Positions 28,454 through 39,700 of a stretch of DNA of 64,000 nt are shown piece after piece. The notes under the pieces are model-generated. The model had not been told where the DNA came from. It made no database searches and saw nothing but the letters and a program-made list of their open reading frames with translations. Source of the stretch: Rhynchopus euleeides (lineage: Eukaryota; Euglenozoa; Diplonemea; Diplonemida; Diplonemidae); NCBI GenBank assembly GCA_963210315.1, contig OY723317.1:372001-436000 (forward strand). Reading direction: 5' to 3'. Position 1 is the first letter of the stretch. Each line of letters opens with the position of its first letter. The position numbers and the translations under genes are program-made.

Positions 28454-30154
28454 GGGGGGGTGGGGGTGGGGGTGGGGAGAAAATCATTGTTTCGCATGCC
28501 CCGTGCATGCTCACCCTTTCGCCACACGCAACACGCAAAGATCTCTCATGCGTTGGGTGTAGAGGGGGGGAGGGAGCCGCACCGATCAAATTCTGGTGCG
28601 ATCCCCTCGACACGACCCCACGTACACCCCACCCTTCCCACCCCAGAAACTCCCCACCCACCCCACACACCCAACGAGGCACTCTGCGGATTGTGCATTT
28701 GCGTGATAAAGCGCCAGAAACATCCACAGGTGGTGTGGGGGGGGGATGGAGGTGTCGGAGAGACTCGCTCTTTCTTTTTTGTCTCCTCCCTTCGCAGACT
28801 GGAGACTCTGTAGGCGTGTCGGGTCTTTTTTTTGGACCCAGGCACAGATCCCCGCGAGGTGGTGCCGAGAAGGAATCACCATGAGAGGACACCTTCACTC
28901 TGTGTCAGGTTGCAGCCTATATTGTTAGGCGGCTCACTTGTGTTCACTTTCGAGCGTATATCTGAAGGCAGCCCATGAGCATCATTGTGACAAGACACCT
29001 CGTCGAGATCCTGTGTGCATGCAGCGGCAGTCCTTTATGTTCCCACTCCACGCTTGAAAAGAGTCAGTCAACCCGTGTTCCTACAGATGGTAGACTGCCC
29101 CACCCTAATCCCCCCCCTTCCCCCCCCCAAACCTCCCAGAGAGTTAACAAGATGAATGGATACATACAGAAGAAGGTTGGGTCGGTGAGGAGGGGGGGAG
29201 AAGGAGGGGGTAGTGAACCTCGGCGAGGCGCAGTGGAAGCCGAGGAAAGTAAGTCATACAGAGTCGACCTCAACTTCCGCCCCGTTATGGAGAAGACGTG
29301 GGGGGGGGGGGGGGTGTTTTTTGTTCCACACGCGCCTTCGCGCACACCCCACACAACTCACCACGTGCCGAAGAAGGGTTATGTGGTTGTCGTGAGTGAG
29401 AGTGAGTGAGAGAGAGAGAGAGATCACGGATAAAAGGGCTCGGGCACCCCCGCGCTACCCAGCCACAGCCAGTCCCGGCTCAGTCAGTCAGAGTGGTGGG
29501 GGCAGCAGGAAGCAGGCGGCTGCCCCCGTCACTTCTTTCCCACTCAGCCACACCTGGTAGCGGGGGGGCCCTTCCATGGGAGCAAATCGATGTGAAATCC
29601 TTGGGGGTCCTTCACTGCATCTAAAGTGCTGCCACAAGTGAGCTGCCTGACAAGGTATAGGCTGCAAGCAACCCGGCACACTTTGACACAGAGTGAAAAA
29701 AAAGGGCCCCTTCTTGTATCTTGTTCCCATACCCCCCACCCCCCCCCCCATATTTTTTCTGGAGAAACTGCCCAGAAAAGGTTTGGTTGCTAAGTTGCCT
29801 AACAAACATCGCCCTTTCATTCGCCCTCGCAACTGGGGGTGGTGTTTTTGTGTGGTGGGGGGAGAACAAGAAAAAAATCGTGCGAGATAAATCGACATGA
29901 AAAGCAAGGATACACGCCCTTCGATCCGTCATCCACCGATACAAATAGAAGACTTTTCACGTGTGTTGTCGTGGCGGGTGGTGGTGGTGGTGGCGGCGGC
30001 GGTGTTAAAAGTTTCGGTCGTACAGAACATCAAATTCACACAGGGCTGTGGGAAGAGGGGTGGGGGCTGGGGATGGATAGGATACTGGTTGGGGGGGGGG
30101 GGGGGTGGGGGGAGAGGGGGTACACAGGTTGAGATGCATATAATCTCAAGGCCA
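28301..30154. other. Long intergenic stretch with microsatellites, no supported gene
   Basis: Contains (GA)n at 28418-28443 followed by a long G run, another (GA)n at 29399-29424, and several G/C runs. The frames here are short and of biased composition. It would include the 3' region of the gene at 30155. Confidence 0.4.
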
Positions 30155-31736
30155 TTACTCTCCGTCAGCGAACAGCTTCATCTGCTTCCGCCGGAGGGGC
30201 GAGACGGACGCGGAGCGGGTTTGGTACTCCTCGATCTCGCGCTCCTTCTGCTCCCGCTCGCTCTGCTCAATCGCCTCTGTCTGCTCGACGATCGTGCGTT
30301 CCTCGTCGAGCTCATCCTCGCCACGCTCCCAAGGCCGGCACGGCACTGCAGGTGTCTCCAGCACCTTCCTCAGCCTGCAGGCGAACAAAAGGAGTGTGTA
30401 CACCATAGAGGGGAAGAGACAACAACAAACTAACACAGAGTTCGCCCGGTGCCGACTCCGAAGGAGCGGAGCAAGAAGAAACAGGAAAAGCAGAGGCTTG
30501 GCAGGACTTGACGTGACGCCTTGATATCTTTGTTGGATGGAACCCTCATATCACACAACCCTAAATCAGCTGATGAAAGTTCAAGTTTAATCTCTGAGAG
30601 GAGCTTCACTCAAGCGAGATATACACTGTGTGTGTGTGTGTGGGCGGGGGGGATGCCATACTCTGTCCAGTGGTACTTCCGGTTCTCCGGCTTCACCATC
30701 ACGTAGCCAGACTTGTAGAGGGTCAGGGACAGGTCGCTCCACTGCTTCAGCTCCTCGGGCGTCGCCTCTGTGGGCAGGTGGGGTGGGATTGGCGTTGAGA
30801 GCAGTACATCATGCACAGCGTGTTTCTTTTTTAGCAGCGTGTTTGCAGTATGAGCAAGGCAGAACAAAAACAACACCGAGTGTGTGAACAAGGGGGCTGC
30901 AGCGAGAACACACCTGCCGACGGCACATCGTGCGGAACCGTGGGGACCACAAACAGACCAACCCTGGGCCCATGCGTCGCGTCGTGCTGCAGCGAGGTCA
31001 GCTCCGCACGCATGAGCGACCGCCACTCCTCCATATGATCCTGCAGGGTGTCGAGGTGCGCCATCTGCCCCGAGAACGGGCACATCGCTCGCCGGTCCCC
31101 GCCACCCTCCCCGCCCTTATACAGAGTCGTGATCAGCGCCGCCGCGGCTGACTGGTGCCGCTCGAGCTGCTGCCCATCCCGCGTCGCAACCTTCGACCTG
31201 CGCTTCCGGCTCTCCTGCCGGGCCTCCCTCGCACGGACTTGCTCCGAGTCGTCGCTGTCGCAGCTGCTGCTGCTCGACTCCTCACGCACATCAGGGATGC
31301 GGGCAGGGCTCGCCTCGGCCCTCTCGTGCTCCGAGATGCGCGCGTCAAGCCTGTGCAGGCGGGGCGGCTGCAGCCCAGACAGCAGCCGGGACCTGGACCC
31401 GACGTCGCTCATCGGGTCCGGCGTGATGGGGCCCATCCTGTCAGATCCGTCGTCAACCAGCTTCTCGCTCTGGCGGAGGAGGCGGCGCCAGTTCGCCTGC
31501 TTCGCGCTCTTGGCATCCGCCACCTGCTTGCGCTGCTGCGCCCGGTTGCTCTGCTGCGGCCCCTTCATGCGCTGCAGAGAGTTGCGCCGCACCATGGTCA
31601 TCTGGACCCTGTTGGAGCCCATCCAGTGGATCGGGACGTAATCATCGTCATCGTCGAGGATGTGCCGTGCGGCAAGCTTCCTCACATGGGAACCCGCCGA
31701 ATCGCTCGGGTTCCGCCCCAGGTTTGTAAGCACCAT
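30155..31736 (-). CDS. Three-exon protein of unknown function (382 residues)
   Basis: Exons 31736-30914, 30767-30662 and 30374-30155 join with phases 1 and 2 (donors GTGTGT and GTATGG, acceptors CCACAG and CTGCAG) and total exactly 383 codons with stop; introns are 146 and 287 bp. The N-terminal half has an acidic HILDDDDDYVPIHWMGSNR segment, then basic/Gln-rich helix (NRAQQRKQVADAKSAKQANW) and Ser/Arg-rich linker; the C-terminal part contains LKQWSDLSLTLYKSGYVMVK, then KYHWTELRKVLE across the last splice, and an acidic coiled-coil tail. No domain is recognised. A pyrimidine tract ending TGTAG lies 4 bp before the ATG, so a further upstream exon or trans-spliced leader is likely. Confidence 0.75.
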
Positions 31737-32519
31737 CACCTACAGGCGGGGGCAGGCAGGCTCAAGAGGAGGTGGTGGTGGTCGGGGCGCAGCACCCCAG
31801 TGGTGGTGGCGTGCCTGTGTGATGGCGGGGTGGTGGTGGTGTCGGGGAGGGAAGCAAGCCAAGAGACAAGACAAGACACGCAAAGATGTGGCCCACAGAG
31901 CTGCCTCACGATAGGGCCAGCTCGCGAGAAGAGCAACGGCGTGAGAGGGGGGGGGGGGGGAGCGAGGGTCTGCCACACTGCCGCACACACGGATTGCTTC
32001 TCGATTTACTGCCGCCCTTCCCCTCCCACTGCCGCACGGCTGTGGCACCAAGGCGGGGGCTAGGGTCCGCCTTGCCTGCTGCAAGTGTGCCGCACTGCTG
32101 CCGCACACGTCGCTGCTTCTGTGCATTCGATTCCTGCGAGGTGAGGGACCGCGTTGCCCTGCCTTAGCGGTTCGTCTGTGCAGTAGAAAGCCATGCGGCG
32201 AGTGATGGGCTGAAGTGCATCTTGTGGCAGGCGGCCATGTGGCTGTGCAGGCACCAGGCTAGGTCGTGCCGGGCAGCCGTGTGCAGGCGTGAGGCAAGGT
32301 AGCTGGCGCTTCCACGTTGGTTGGTTGGTTGGTTGCTGCAGGAGCCATGCATGGTTAGTGAGTTGCATGTCTCTGCTGTGGCACGGCCTCCCTGCAGCTC
32401 TCTATGTGTTGGCAAGGCGGCAGCCTCGAGGGTGTGGCGCCAAGCTGGCTAATGGTGTGAACATCGCTGCCTCTCGGTGGTCCCCCTGCCTGCCTTCGCG
32501 GCATCGCAGCAGGGCGGCG
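31737..32519. other. Intergenic spacer with splice-acceptor-like tract
   Basis: On the minus strand a long C/T-rich stretch (about 31740-31800) ends TGTAG directly before the gene at 31736. The rest, including a tetranucleotide GGTT repeat at 32314-32333, shows no gene. Confidence 0.45.
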
Positions 32520-35468
32520 CTACTGGATGAACAGCTGCGGTGCGAACTCCCTCAGCCGCTGTGCCTGGTCTGGCTTGACCAGCGCTGCCGGGTCCACCCC
32601 GTGCAGCGCAGACGCCATGATCAGTGCAGACCGCTCCACGTGCTCGATGGGGTTCACGTTGTCCTGCACCACTGTCTCCAGCAGCGTCTTGTCGAAGCAG
32701 TGTGTTGCCGCCACAAACACATGCAGCTCTGCGCTCTCCAGCGGAAGCACCCCGCTGCGTGTCAGCGAGTCCAGCAGGTCGAACGCCTTGTCCTTCTCGT
32801 GCTTCTGCTCAGTGGCACACACGTCGCTCTGTGTCGGTGGACGCAGCAGGCCCTGCTGAGAGCGCTTCGTCCAGCGCGGCCCGGCCTTCACGATGGTGGG
32901 GCGCACGGTGCTGGCGGAGTCGAATGCATCGAAGCGTGCCTCAATCACCTGCGGCAGCCGGCTGATGTCCTCCGACACGCCACTGCTGCCCGCACTCTCC
33001 CTGCCGGTGTCTTTGTCTTTGCTGTTGTCGTTGTCGTTGCCCTCGTTTTGGGCGGTGTTGTCGTTGGGATCGGTGTCGGGGATGTCGCCGTTGTTGTCGT
33101 TACCACGTTCATTGACGTCGCACCCTGCAGCTTCCACCTCTGGCATTGCACTGCCGCACTCGTCCATGATCATTTCCATGCGATCCTCCAACTGCATCGC
33201 GCACCTGTCCATACTCCTGCTCTTCTTCTTCATCTTCATCATCCCTCCACCTCCACCCCCACCGCCCGTACTCCGTCGGGACCTTCGCCGTGCCTGTGCC
33301 TGTGCCTCTACCCGCGCCGCTTCCTCAGCCTCTGCCTGCAAGCGCGCCTTCTCCATCTCGTACTTCAAGCGTGCCTCCTCCAGCTCCGCCTCCTTGCTCT
33401 TCTGGATCATGTCCGCCATGGCCTTCACGTGTTCCCGCACCTGTGCCACCTTGTCGCACACAGGCACGCCGTCGCCGTCGGCCCCATCCGCCCCCACCAG
33501 CACCGGGGCGTCGTCATTCTGGTACGACAGCAGGTCGCTCGGGATCTGGTACGTCACGAAGAGGTCCAGCAGGTCCTGCGTCAGCTTGATCTCCTTCGTC
33601 AGGCTGCCCTGCGGCAGGTTCAGCACCCGCTCCAGCTGCGGCTTGACCTGCACCACGCACACCGCGAACAGCGTCGCCTCTAGCTGCATGGACCGGTACG
33701 CCTGGGCGAAGCGGCGCTGCTCGGGCGACAGCGACTCGATGGCGTCGCGGAACTCCTTCGCAGTCGGGATCTCGTCCAGCTCCAGCGGGATGCGGAAGTC
33801 GTCCTTGTCGCGCACCAGCATCGCGTGCTTCGGGAGGAACAGGTCGCGCCCCCCGACTGTCCCCAGCAGCATCACGAACCCGCTGAACTGGCGTGCGCGT
33901 GCCTGCAGGTGCAGGTCGGGCAGCGGCTCTATGGAGAACCTGTGCCCCAGGTACGAGTGCACGTGTGCCTGCCCCTGCCCCTGCCCCGTCCCGCCAAAGC
34001 GCACCTCTGCAGACGCGTTCAGCGCAAACCGGAACCCGCCGGGTGGCGCCGGCACCGCACGTGTCAGCGCCAGCACGGGGGCCACCACAGAGGACCCAGG
34101 CTGCTGCTCCTCCACCGACACCGTTCCCTCGGGGTCGTGCCCCACACGCCGCACGGCACGGCACAGCCCCTGCGGCTGGTACTCCGCCCGCAGCACCTTG
34201 CGGTAGTGGAAGCGCATGTACTCCGCAAAGTCGGCCGACGTCACCTCCTTCCCCACCGCCTTCACGACCTGCTCCCGCAGCATCCCCTCCACGAAGTCGA
34301 TCCCCTCCTCGTGCGACACAGCCACGGCCGCCAGGTGCCCCGCCAGCACCACCACACGCGCCTCGGCCGCTGTCACCAGCCCCGTCCCGCGTCCCAGCAG
34401 CTGCACGTTGCGCTCCAGCCGCTCCTCCAGGCTGGCACGCTCTGCTGTCAGCAGTGCGGCCATGTCTGCCGGCCGCAGCACCGCTGTCGTTGCCTTTGCT
34501 GTCTCGTATGCTGCGCCGGTGTGCAGGGTGAATGCACCCTGGTGTGCCTGTGCCTGTGGCTGTGCCTCCCCCTTGCCCAGCTCGATAGCCTCCCCAGGGC
34601 ACCCGTCATCGCGCGCCTCCAGCAGCGGCACGATCGGGTCGAACACCCCCGTCGCATGCACACCCGACAGGTCCAGCTTCCCGGGGTCGTGGCTGCCGCC
34701 GGCCCCCGCACCCTCCACGCAGAACAGGTGCTGCGCAAAGTACTGCCCCACAGCCTCCGCCCAGAGCCGCACCCCCGCACAGCTCTCCAGCGCATCCGCC
34801 ACGTCCTTGTTCCGCGACGGCGTGTGGCACTTTGCGTGGCTCCGGTCGATCTCGAACCGCACGGCCCCAGGCCCCGCCACACGCCGCAGCAGCCACGTCG
34901 CGTCGCACTCCACCGCCGGCTTCACGCTGGTCTTCGGGTGCGGCGCCTGCTCCGACAGCGTCACCAGGCGTGCGCCCCCCTCACGCCCGCACAGCACCAC
35001 CCGGTCCCCGCCCCGCACCCCGGCGTACGCGCTCACCTCGTACCGCACCCCGAAGCGCCAGAAGTACTCCGTCACAACCGTCACCACCTTGTCTGTGTAC
35101 GTCGTCTTCCCCCCCACAACCCGCGACACCTCCGTCACGTGCTTCGTCGCCGACTCTGTCTCCCGCTTCTTGCTCGTCTCGAACTCGCACGTCTCCGTCG
35201 CCTCCAGCACCAGCGTCACCGTCCGCTCCTTCGCCCACTCCACAACCTGTGCCAGCCCCGCCGCATCCAGCCCCAGCAGCTCCAGCGACGACAGCAGCGA
35301 CGCGCTCGCCGCCCCCGTCAGCACCTCCGCCAGCAGGTACTTGTCTCCGTACTCGTGCGCAACGTCTGCCGCTGCCTGCGGGTCTCGCGACTGGTCCAGC
35401 ACCTTCCGCACCTGCACCAGCGCCTCTCCGATCTTCCGCCGCGTCCGCTCCATCTGGAAACCGTCCAT
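32520..35468 (-). CDS. Large conserved-looking protein of unknown function (982 residues)
   Basis: Single exon from the ATG at 35468 (leader CTACACAAG just before it); upstream in-frame codons without another ATG are low complexity, so this start is preferred. The well-conserved style is in two parts: a central segment with SPEQRRFAQAYRSMQLEATL followed by QVKPQLERVLNLPQGSLTKE and LFVTYQIPSDLLSY, and the C-terminus with FDLLDSLTRSGVLPLESAEL, ATHCFDKTL and NVNPIEHVERS. I have the impression of similar proteins in other protists, but cannot name the family. Between these parts lie a charged coiled coil (near 680-735), a Gly run, and a long Asp/Asn-rich linker. No membrane helix or catalytic motif is seen. 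Confidence 0.85.
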   Translation of the reverse strand: MDGFQMERTRRKIGEALVQVRKVLDQSRDPQAAADVAHEYGDKYLLAEVLTGAASASLLSSLELLGLDAAGLAQVVEWAKERTVTLVLEATETCEFETSKKRETESATKHVTEVSRVVGGKTTYTDKVVTVVTEYFWRFGVRYEVSAYAGVRGGDRVVLCGREGGARLVTLSEQAPHPKTSVKPAVECDATWLLRRVAGPGAVRFEIDRSHAKCHTPSRNKDVADALESCAGVRLWAEAVGQYFAQHLFCVEGAGAGGSHDPGKLDLSGVHATGVFDPIVPLLEARDDGCPGEAIELGKGEAQPQAQAHQGAFTLHTGAAYETAKATTAVLRPADMAALLTAERASLEERLERNVQLLGRGTGLVTAAEARVVVLAGHLAAVAVSHEEGIDFVEGMLREQVVKAVGKEVTSADFAEYMRFHYRKVLRAEYQPQGLCRAVRRVGHDPEGTVSVEEQQPGSSVVAPVLALTRAVPAPPGGFRFALNASAEVRFGGTGQGQGQAHVHSYLGHRFSIEPLPDLHLQARARQFSGFVMLLGTVGGRDLFLPKHAMLVRDKDDFRIPLELDEIPTAKEFRDAIESLSPEQRRFAQAYRSMQLEATLFAVCVVQVKPQLERVLNLPQGSLTKEIKLTQDLLDLFVTYQIPSDLLSYQNDDAPVLVGADGADGDGVPVCDKVAQVREHVKAMADMIQKSKEAELEEARLKYEMEKARLQAEAEEAARVEAQAQARRRSRRSTGGGGGGGGMMKMKKKSRSMDRCAMQLEDRMEMIMDECGSAMPEVEAAGCDVNERGNDNNGDIPDTDPNDNTAQNEGNDNDNSKDKDTGRESAGSSGVSEDISRLPQVIEARFDAFDSASTVRPTIVKAGPRWTKRSQQGLLRPPTQSDVCATEQKHEKDKAFDLLDSLTRSGVLPLESAELHVFVAATHCFDKTLLETVVQDNVNPIEHVERSALIMASALHGVDPAALVKPDQAQRLREFAPQLFIQ

Positions 35469-36704
35469 CTTGTGTAGATTGCTGTGGCGGGGTGTGCGCG
35501 CATGGCGGTGTCCGGCAGGTCCACAAGACGCCACACGGCAGTGCACACATGGCAGGGCAGGGCGGGGAGGGGCAGGCAACTGCACAGGCTCCTCACCGCC
35601 GCACTACATTTCCCCCCCTTTTTTTGCACCCGTTTTTGGAAATTTGCCCAGACCCCCAGAAAAAGGGAAAGCCCTGGGAATCGACGGGATTATTTGGGGG
35701 TGAAATTATACGGGCCCTCCCTTTTCGCACAACTACGCATGAACTACGATGTTTGTACACAATTCACTCTGCAACGCACACCAGCAGGGGCATTTGCCTG
35801 CGACTCTGGCGCCAGTTCTCCACGACCTGTATGCTGGTTCTTCTCGTTCGTCTTCAACGCACCCCTGCCTGACGATCTCTCTTTTTTCAAAGATGCCCAC
35901 GAACCTGTGCGGGGCACACTGAGTACGGGGCAGAGATCACTCAGCCAGGGAAGCGACGCAAACGGCCTGATGAATGGCGCTGAGTGGCGGTTGGGCACTT
36001 CCCCTTCCACCCTTACCGGAAGGCAAGAGGTCAGACGGACAGCATTCCCAACAGAAGACAGGAAACCAATCTCACACGACCTCCACCTGAGGCCTCAAGA
36101 CGCGAAGCCTCTTTCTGGGGGTGCCAAAGAAATGTACAACCCAGGGTGCCCCGAGAGGAAGTCCCCCAGAGGGCTAGACCGGCGAATCCGGCGGCCTTCT
36201 CTCGGTGACCTGGGCGTTGGAGACTGGTCGCCAAGGTGTGACATTCCCTCGGGACACCATAGGTAATGCAAAAGGCCCTATTCCTGGGCGCATGCACTGG
36301 TCTGCCCCCTTCGCGCACAGCTTCGGGGACACACAGGTGCGCGGTGTATGTGTGCTTGTTGTGACGCACAACACAAGTTCTCTTCGCATCGCTTAGCGAT
36401 TACGGTGAAGAGGGGGAGAGAGGGAGGGAGCAGGAAGGAGCAGGAGCAGATATTCGCACTACACAGGGGGTCGCAGCGCAGAGGAGCCTGTATGAATCTG
36501 AAGCAACAACGTGAGGCAACCGCCAGCTAAGCCGGACTGCTGAATGCTGCACGCAAGTGGCAAAATCACATCATGGTAAGAAATGGCTCTTGAGAGGCCA
36601 ATAACAACTACACATCGTCCCAACAGCTGAAACTTCAGCTGATTTCAAGACCCTGACCACAGCGTCGTGTGGTAATGGCTTGGAGGCAGCACAGAGGCCA
36701 GTGC
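35469..36704. other. Intergenic stretch without a supported gene
   Basis: Short frames only, none with a domain. It separates the 982-residue gene from the 3' end of the cyclase-like gene and contains an A/G-rich tract near 36410-36450. Confidence 0.35.
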
Positions 36705-39700
36705 TCACTTGGCAGCTGTGGGGCGGTTCTGGGATGGTGCAGCGGAAATAATCTTGTACTTCTTGATCGACTCATCGGCAGAGTTGCGCGCGTAACAGCG
36801 GTCGGCAGGCACAAACACCTGATCATCCAGGCTCTGCGCGAATGACTCAGGCAGGTCTGCCAAAATAGACTCGTTACCGGCGGCTAACTTGCTTGCTGCA
36901 TCCCAGTTGCTGCGTATGATAGAGCGTGCGACGTCGTTGAGCAGCGCCATACCCCCGTTCTTCTTCTCCGACTCCTCAATTTGGTACATCCACTCTCCAA
37001 CATCAACCTCGATCGGGCCCGACAGCTTCAGCACAGCAATGACGGCCTTCTTCTTGTGGCAGACGAGTGCGTCCACAACCTGGCAGGCATAGGAATGCTC
37101 CAGACGGGTTGCAGTTGCGTCGTCCGTGACACACGTGTAGTTGCGCCACTTTGCAAATGCCTCCAGCTCCACGGCCCACGGCACCAGAGGGGCCATCACG
37201 GAGAAGCGGCGCACCGTCTGCGTCCCTGTGTTGCCGACCCAAGCACGCCCGGAAACCACAGCACACGACAGTCTCGCGCCTGTGACAGTACCCTGCAGCG
37301 CACATGCGGTGTCGGCAGCGCACACAGCGTAGTCACCCTTGGTCTTTGCTGTGTTCCACCCCACAAGGAAACGGTCGCCAGAGAAGCTGTCCAATGTCCC
37401 GTTGTTCGAAGCCACGACCCCCAGCACAGCTGTCGCAAGGGTTGTGTGCCGATCCAGCAACTGACGGCCCTTGTCGTCGTTTCCGCCGCTCTCTTGCCAC
37501 CAGTTCACCGCATTGACGTACAGCAGACCCACACCCTTGCTCTGGATGCGCAGGTCCAGAGACTGACGGGCAGCTGCAGCCTGCTGTGTGGAGCGAGATA
37601 CCACAGATGTGCTGGCCGCTTCAGACCGAGTGGTACGGCTGGCGGAGAGGGTACGCACAGAGGGTGCCTCTGAGGACTCGGTGTCGTCGTCGACAACCCC
37701 CACCAACGCATCGGGGATGAATGTCCTGAACTGCTCCAGACGCAGCACGGTCTTCATCATCCCGGCTGTCAAGGCCCGCATCTCTGACAGCATTGCACAG
37801 CGTGTCTCGTACCGCTCCACCGCCCCTCTGGCTGCCTCCGTCTCCATGTCCCCGACAGACATGATGGCCGACGACAGCTGCCGCATCGGCATCGCGATGA
37901 AGATCACCTCCATCACCATGATGGTGACGTCGAAGCAAAGCACCAGAGCCGTGAAGAGGATCAGCAGCATCAGCGCCTCCTGCACCTTGCCCTGCACAGA
38001 CGACGTGGGGCGCATCCACACCAACTCGAGGTTCTGGAAACCCAAATCCACACGCCGGATGAAGTAGTCCTCCCCGTCCAGCTCTGCCTTTATGAAACTG
38101 CCGAACGGCTCCTCCCCACTCTTCCGGAACCCGCTCTGCACAGCCTGCGACAGGTTGGTGAGCCTGAGTGCACAGCTCTCTGAAATGAAGTCACCGATGC
38201 CCCCACCCACCTGGCACCAGTCGGGGACCATCGGGAGGATGGTGGAGGCTTGCACAATGCCCGTCTGCCTGTCGGCCATCAGCACCACGGTGTCGGGGTG
38301 TGCCTGTTTGTAATCATCGAACGGCGGCTGGAATGTTGCAAAGTCGATACCCAGCGTCAGGCACACAGTCTTAAACCTGTGCAGCGGGTGTGGGAACGGC
38401 GGGGGCATGTAGATCGCACGCAGGTAAGTGACAAAGTACCTCACGCCCTGTGAGGACACCCACTGTGTAGGGCGTGTCCAATAGGACATCACAGAATTAG
38501 CCGCAGGGGGATCCGTGAAATCGCGAGGGCCTATACGGTCGTACTGGCTGGGGTCATCTTGGGGGAGGCGTGGGTCTGGCATGTTGAAGAGCCAGCCAAC
38601 AGGGGCATTGTACAGGTGTGCGATCTAAGATCATCAGCGACCTGTTCAGGATCGTTCAGAGAACGAACCAACCCGTCGAATATCGACTTTATCGACTCGA
38701 TTTGGGGGCTCTTGCGTGAGGTGTCGCAGAGACGGTCGCTTGCCGATGCCACGGGCCGCAATGCAGCCTCCATCAAACGGATGTCGCACCACGCCTGGTC
38801 AACAGCCTCCCGAGGGCCGTTGAAGAGCACCAGTAATTTTCTGGCAGACTCGCAGGCCTTGCTCTTGAAGGTGGCGCACTCCTCTGCCACAAAGCCCATG
38901 ATGGCTGCCTGTCTCTCCGACACGTGAAGGACGTGACGATACGACGAGGTGTACCGAGTGCCGCCCGAGTTCACGAGGTTTTCGGCGTTGACCTTTTCGA
39001 CAACCTCCACACCGAGATGGTCGATGACGTCCTGGATGGTCGACAGCGTGATGATGTCATCGGGTATGTTGTGTGTCCTCAGTTCCGCCCGGTACTCCTC
39101 CAGAGTATCTGCTGCCTTCTTCGTAGTGAACAGCTGGTAGACATGCGCATCCCGCAGGCTCAGCATCTTCTTTCTCAAGAGGTCATGAGGCGCCGCAGAC
39201 GGGGCCTGCAGGAGCTTCTTCTGGAAGCTGAGGTACCTCTCCGCACGAGTTGTTGCCTTGAACATCATCTGCTTAGTGAGGAGCAGTATGTTGTAGGCAG
39301 CGGGCATGGTCTGCAAGAAACACCTGACGGCGTTGTGCAGGCAGTGCCCAACGCACCAGACAACCTCGAGCTTCTCTGTCAAGCCCTTTACTCCGGCGAC
39401 GTTGTATGACGCCCGATCCAGGAGAACATACCGGGCAGAAGGGAACTTCTCTGCGACACGGGCAAGGATATCGTGCATCGCCCCGGAGGTGATGGTGGTA
39501 CCATCCTCCAGCCAGAACGTATCCACCCACACATCCGAAGTGACGGCCCGCACCCCGACAATCTGGTTGCGGACGGAGGTGCCGTCGATAGCCACCCCTG
39601 TGGAGCGTTTGACAACAGCATCCACGAATGCCAGGTCCTCCTTGAGAACCTGCGCGAATGATGCACTGATGCGCTTGCATTTCGGGAAGGTCTCGAGGAT

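Noticed and set aside
32289..35872. Several long frames overlapping the 982-residue gene on both strands
   Set aside because: Arg/Pro/Ala-rich composition with no domains; they mirror the third-position GC of the real gene.
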